In this document: positions 61,432 to 64,000 of the stretch, piece after piece
Numbering within the stretch: position 1 is the first letter of the stretch
Layout: every line of letters starts with the position of its first letter
DNA from: Actimicrobium sp034313845
GTDB lineage: Bacteria > Pseudomonadota > Gammaproteobacteria > Burkholderiales > Burkholderiaceae_D
Direction: 5' to 3' (one strand)
DNA length: 64,000 nucleotides
NCBI RefSeq assembly: GCF_034313845.1
Contig: NZ_JAVIWN010000003.1
Position numbers and translations under genes: made by a program
Notes under the pieces: model-generated
What the model was told of the DNA's origin: nothing
Databases searched by the model: none
The model's input: only the letters and a program-made list of their open reading frames with translations

Positions 61432-62546
61432 GCACCGTCCTGGCCTGCGGTGCCTGGCTCAAGAATGCCGCCTGCCTGCTGCAGGACGGCCAGATCACCT
61501 GGTCGCCGCAGCACGGCGACCTCGATGATCCGGCCAGTTGCATCGCGCTGGAGGCGTCGGTGGCGCGGCTGGTGGCGCAAGCCGATGGCGCGCTCGACGC
61601 CGTCGCGCATGACTTGCATCCGGATTTCTTCAGTTCCCGACTGGCCGTGCGGGTGGCCGCCGAACTCGGTGTGCCGGCCATCGGCGTGCAGCATCATCTC
61701 GCGCATATCGGCGTCGTGATGGCTGAACAGAAGGTAAGCGGTGCCGTCATCGGCGTCGCCCTTGATGGTGTCGGAATGGGCACGGACGGACTGGCCTGGG
61801 GCGGCGAACTGTTGCTGGTTGATGGTGCGCAGTGGCAGCGACTCGGCCATCTGCAAGCGCTCGCATTGCCCGGCGGCGATGTCGCGGCGCGTGAGCCATG
61901 GCGCATGGCGGCGTCGGTCCTGCACGCGCTCGGTCGCGGTACCGAGATCACACCGCGCTTCACCGGGGCGGTCGGCAAGATGGCCGCGCAAACCGTGCAA
62001 GCGATGCTGGCGCGCGACCTGCGCTGCCCGCTGACCAGCAGCGCCGGACGCTGGTTCGATGCCGCTGCCGGTGCACTCGGCATCAGCGTGCGACAAGGTG
62101 CCGAGGCCGAAGCGGCCATCGCACTGGAACGACTGGCCAGTGCTTATCTGACCAGCCACGCCGCACCGGATTGCCGCGATGGCTACGTCATCGATGCGGC
62201 CGGTGCGCTCGACTTGCGCCCCGTGCTGGCGCGCCTGTTCGCGCTGGCCGACAGCATTGATCCGAACGCCATCGCCTTCGGTGCAGCATTGTTCCACCTG
62301 ACCCTGGTCGATGGTCTGGTCGACTGGATCACGGCCGCTGCCGGCACGCATCACCTGTCCACTGTCGTATTCGGCGGTGGTTGTTTTTTCAATCGCATCC
62401 TGGCCGAACGCCTGACGACAGCGCTGCATCATCGCGGTTTGCGTACCTTGCTGCCCGATGTCGTTTCCTGCGGCGATGCCGGACTGGCGTTGGGCCAGAC
62501 CTGGGTCGCCAGCCAGCAACTCAAAGAGGTTTCCGTATGTGTCTAG
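61428..62546 (+). CDS. hypF: Short HypF (carbamoyl transferase domain only)
   Basis: A 372-residue protein, about half the usual HypF length. The acylphosphatase, zinc-finger and YrdC-like domains are missing. The Kae1-like C-terminal domain is intact: VQHHLAHIGVVMAE, ALDGVGMGTDGLAWGGE, SSAGRWFDAAAGALG and FGGGCFFN. A similarly short HypF is known in Cupriavidus necator. HypF normally makes the cyanide ligand from carbamoyl phosphate with HypE; the missing domains would need to be supplied elsewhere. It overlaps hypB by 4 bases and hypC by 10. Confidence 0.88.
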   Translation: MSTVLACGAWLKNAACLLQDGQITWSPQHGDLDDPASCIALEASVARLVAQADGALDAVAHDLHPDFFSSRLAVRVAAELGVPAIGVQHHLAHIGVVMAEQKVSGAVIGVALDGVGMGTDGLAWGGELLLVDGAQWQRLGHLQALALPGGDVAAREPWRMAASVLHALGRGTEITPRFTGAVGKMAAQTVQAMLARDLRCPLTSSAGRWFDAAAGALGISVRQGAEAEAAIALERLASAYLTSHAAPDCRDGYVIDAAGALDLRPVLARLFALADSIDPNAIAFGAALFHLTLVDGLVDWITAAAGTHHLSTVVFGGGCFFNRILAERLTTALHHRGLRTLLPDVVSCGDAGLALGQTWVASQQLKEVSVCV

Positions 62547-62782
62547 CCATTCCCGTGCGCGTCGTCGAAGTCCTGCCGAATCAACGCGCCATCATTGATC
62601 TGTCCGGTGTCCGCAAGGAGATTTCGGTCGCGCTGCTCGACAGCGTCGCCGTCGGCGATTACGTGATCCTGCATGTCGGATACGCACTCGGCAAGCTCGA
62701 TCCCGAAGAGGCCTTGCAGACACTGGCGCTGTTCGGCGAACTGGCCGCCTTCGAGCAAAATTCGCAGCAGGTGGTCGCATGA
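62537..62782 (+). CDS. hypC: Hydrogenase maturation chaperone HypC
   Basis: An 81-residue protein starting MCLAIPVRVVEV, with the conserved Cys2. It carries the Fe(CN)2CO group with HypD to HoxH. It overlaps hypF and ends inside the hypD start. Confidence 0.94.
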   Translation: MCLAIPVRVVEVLPNQRAIIDLSGVRKEISVALLDSVAVGDYVILHVGYALGKLDPEEALQTLALFGELAAFEQNSQQVVA

Positions 62783-63918
62783 AATACATCGATGAATTCC
62801 GCGATGGTGACATCGCCCGCAAGATCGCCGACCGCATCGCCGCCGAAGTCGATCCAACGCGCCGCTACAGCTTCATGGAATTTTGCGGCGGTCATACCCA
62901 TGCGATTTCACGCTACGGTGTCAGCGAACTGTTGCCCGACAACGTGCGCATGGTCCACGGCCCCGGTTGCCCGGTCTGCGTGCTGCCGATCGGTCGCATC
63001 GACCTGGCCATCCAGCTGGCGCTGGAGCGCAACGTGATCGTCTGTACCTACGGCGATACGATGCGGGTACCGGCTTCCGGCGGGCTGTCGCTGATCAAGG
63101 CCAAGGCGCGCGGTGGCGATATCCGCATGGTGTATTCGGCCGCCGATGCGGTGCGTATTGCGCAGGACAATCCGCAGCGCGAAGTGGTGTTTTTCGCGAT
63201 CGGCTTTGAAACCACCACGCCACCAACCGCGCTGGTGATCCGCGAGGCCGCTGCCCTCGACCTGACCAATTTCAGCGTGTTGTGCTGCCATGTGCTGACT
63301 CCGGCGGCGATCACCCACATCCTGGATTCGCCCGAAGTGCGCGAGCTGGGCACGGTGTCCATCGATGGTTTCATTGGTCCGGCACATGTCAGCATCGTCA
63401 TTGGCACTGCGCCCTATGTGCCGTTTGCCGAGGGCTATCGCAAGCCGGTCGTGATTGCCGGCTTCGAGCCGCTCGACGTGATGCAAGCCATCCTGATGCT
63501 GGTCCGCCAGGTCAACGAAGGCCGCTGCGAAGTCGAAAACGAATTCGCTCGCGTCGTCAGCGCCACCGGCAACCTGACCGCACAAGCCATCGTCGCCGAC
63601 GTGTTCGAAGTGCGTCCGACCTTCGAATGGCGCGGCCTCGGCGAAGTGCCCGAGAGCGCGTTGCGCATCCGTCCTGCCTACGCCCGCTTCGATGCCGAAC
63701 TGCGCTACGACCTGCGTTACCGGCCAGTGCCGGACAACAAGGCCTGCGAGTGCGGCGCGATCCTGCGCGGCGTGAAGACCCCGAGCCAGTGCAAGATTTT
63801 CGGCTCCGTCTGCACCCCGGAAAATCCGATGGGATCGTGCATGGTCTCCAGCGAAGGCGCGTGCGCGGCACATTATTCGTACGGGCGTTTCAAGGATATT
63901 GCGCTGGTGTCGGCATGA
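62779..63918 (+). CDS. hypD: Hydrogenase maturation protein HypD
   Basis: A 379-residue iron-sulfur protein on which the Fe(CN)2CO group is built. Motifs FCGGHTHAISRYG, GPGCPVCVLP and AIGFETTTPPTAL are complete, and C-terminal [4Fe-4S] cysteines appear in CECGAILRG, CKIFG and CMVSSEGAC. It overlaps hypC and hypE by 4 bases. Confidence 0.95.
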   Translation: MKYIDEFRDGDIARKIADRIAAEVDPTRRYSFMEFCGGHTHAISRYGVSELLPDNVRMVHGPGCPVCVLPIGRIDLAIQLALERNVIVCTYGDTMRVPASGGLSLIKAKARGGDIRMVYSAADAVRIAQDNPQREVVFFAIGFETTTPPTALVIREAAALDLTNFSVLCCHVLTPAAITHILDSPEVRELGTVSIDGFIGPAHVSIVIGTAPYVPFAEGYRKPVVIAGFEPLDVMQAILMLVRQVNEGRCEVENEFARVVSATGNLTAQAIVADVFEVRPTFEWRGLGEVPESALRIRPAYARFDAELRYDLRYRPVPDNKACECGAILRGVKTPSQCKIFGSVCTPENPMGSCMVSSEGACAAHYSYGRFKDIALVSA

Positions 63919-64000
63919 GCGCCGAGCCGAAAAAGGACTACGTAAAGCCGCTCGATTTCAGGCACGGTTGCATCGACATGGGCCACGGTGCCGGTGGCAA
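63915..64000 (+). CDS. hypE: Hydrogenase maturation protein HypE, N-terminal part
   Basis: The frame starts at the ATGA overlap with hypD and runs to the window end. The 28 visible residues include FRHGCIDMGHGAGGK, the HypE opening. HypE dehydrates the thiocarboxamide to cyanide. Confidence 0.9.
   Translation, partial: MSAEPKKDYVKPLDFRHGCIDMGHGAGG

Overview
The window looks like chromosomal DNA of a betaproteobacterium of the order Burkholderiales, most likely Oxalobacteraceae-like. The reasons are high G+C, the metG - SulP - DUF3460 - scpA - panC gene order, Burkholderiales-type tRNA and core proteins, and a Cupriavidus-type NAD-reducing hydrogenase operon. No species can be named from the sequence alone.

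Layout. 1-6.1 kb: the 3' end of a HerA-like ATPase gene, tRNA-Lys with a broken second copy 1.5 kb away, a secreted hydrolase, a DUF29 protein, a DedA-rhodanese fusion, and a LysR regulator divergent from pirin and azoreductase genes. 6.3-14.9 kb: a TonB receptor, a secreted phosphoesterase, a complete ABC importer and a cytosolic alkaline-phosphatase-superfamily enzyme, which together look like an organophosphate or phosphonate acquisition system. 15-22.7 kb: ribA, a DMT exporter, quinone oxidoreductase, a missed 57-residue membrane protein, two lipoproteins, pepN and fbp. 22.8-29.6 kb: tRNA-Thr, a BOF-family protein, a hipBA toxin-antitoxin module, a methyltransferase-like lipoprotein, transaldolase, a glycosyltransferase and Hsp20. 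29.6-48.3 kb: cheZ-cheA, a cobalamin riboswitch with btuBCD, a chemoreceptor with a CheR/CheB tether, a long minus-strand run (btuF, panC, scpA, DUF3460, SulP, metG), a putative nucleotidyltransferase toxin pair, and gltX.

48.4-64 kb is the accessory part. It holds tRNA-Ala and two tRNA-Glu genes embedded in palindromic repeats, an IS3-family and an IS110-family element, several copies of a repeat module, and the [NiFe] hydrogenase cluster hoxFUYHWI-hypA-hupE. A 1-kb block of repeats follows, then hypB-hypF(short)-hypC-hypD-hypE, with hypE cut by the window end. The Hox proteins form a cytoplasmic H2:NAD+ oxidoreductase. HypA/B insert nickel, HypC/D/E/F make the Fe(CN)2CO group, HoxW trims HoxH, and HupE probably supplies nickel.

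Repeats are a strong theme. A 27-bp imperfect palindrome (GGTGCAAT...ATTGCACC) occurs at least 11 times, often between convergent genes. A larger module containing it lies in inverted orientation on both sides of the IS110-hox segment, and one copy is split by the IS3 element with a clean 3-bp target duplication.
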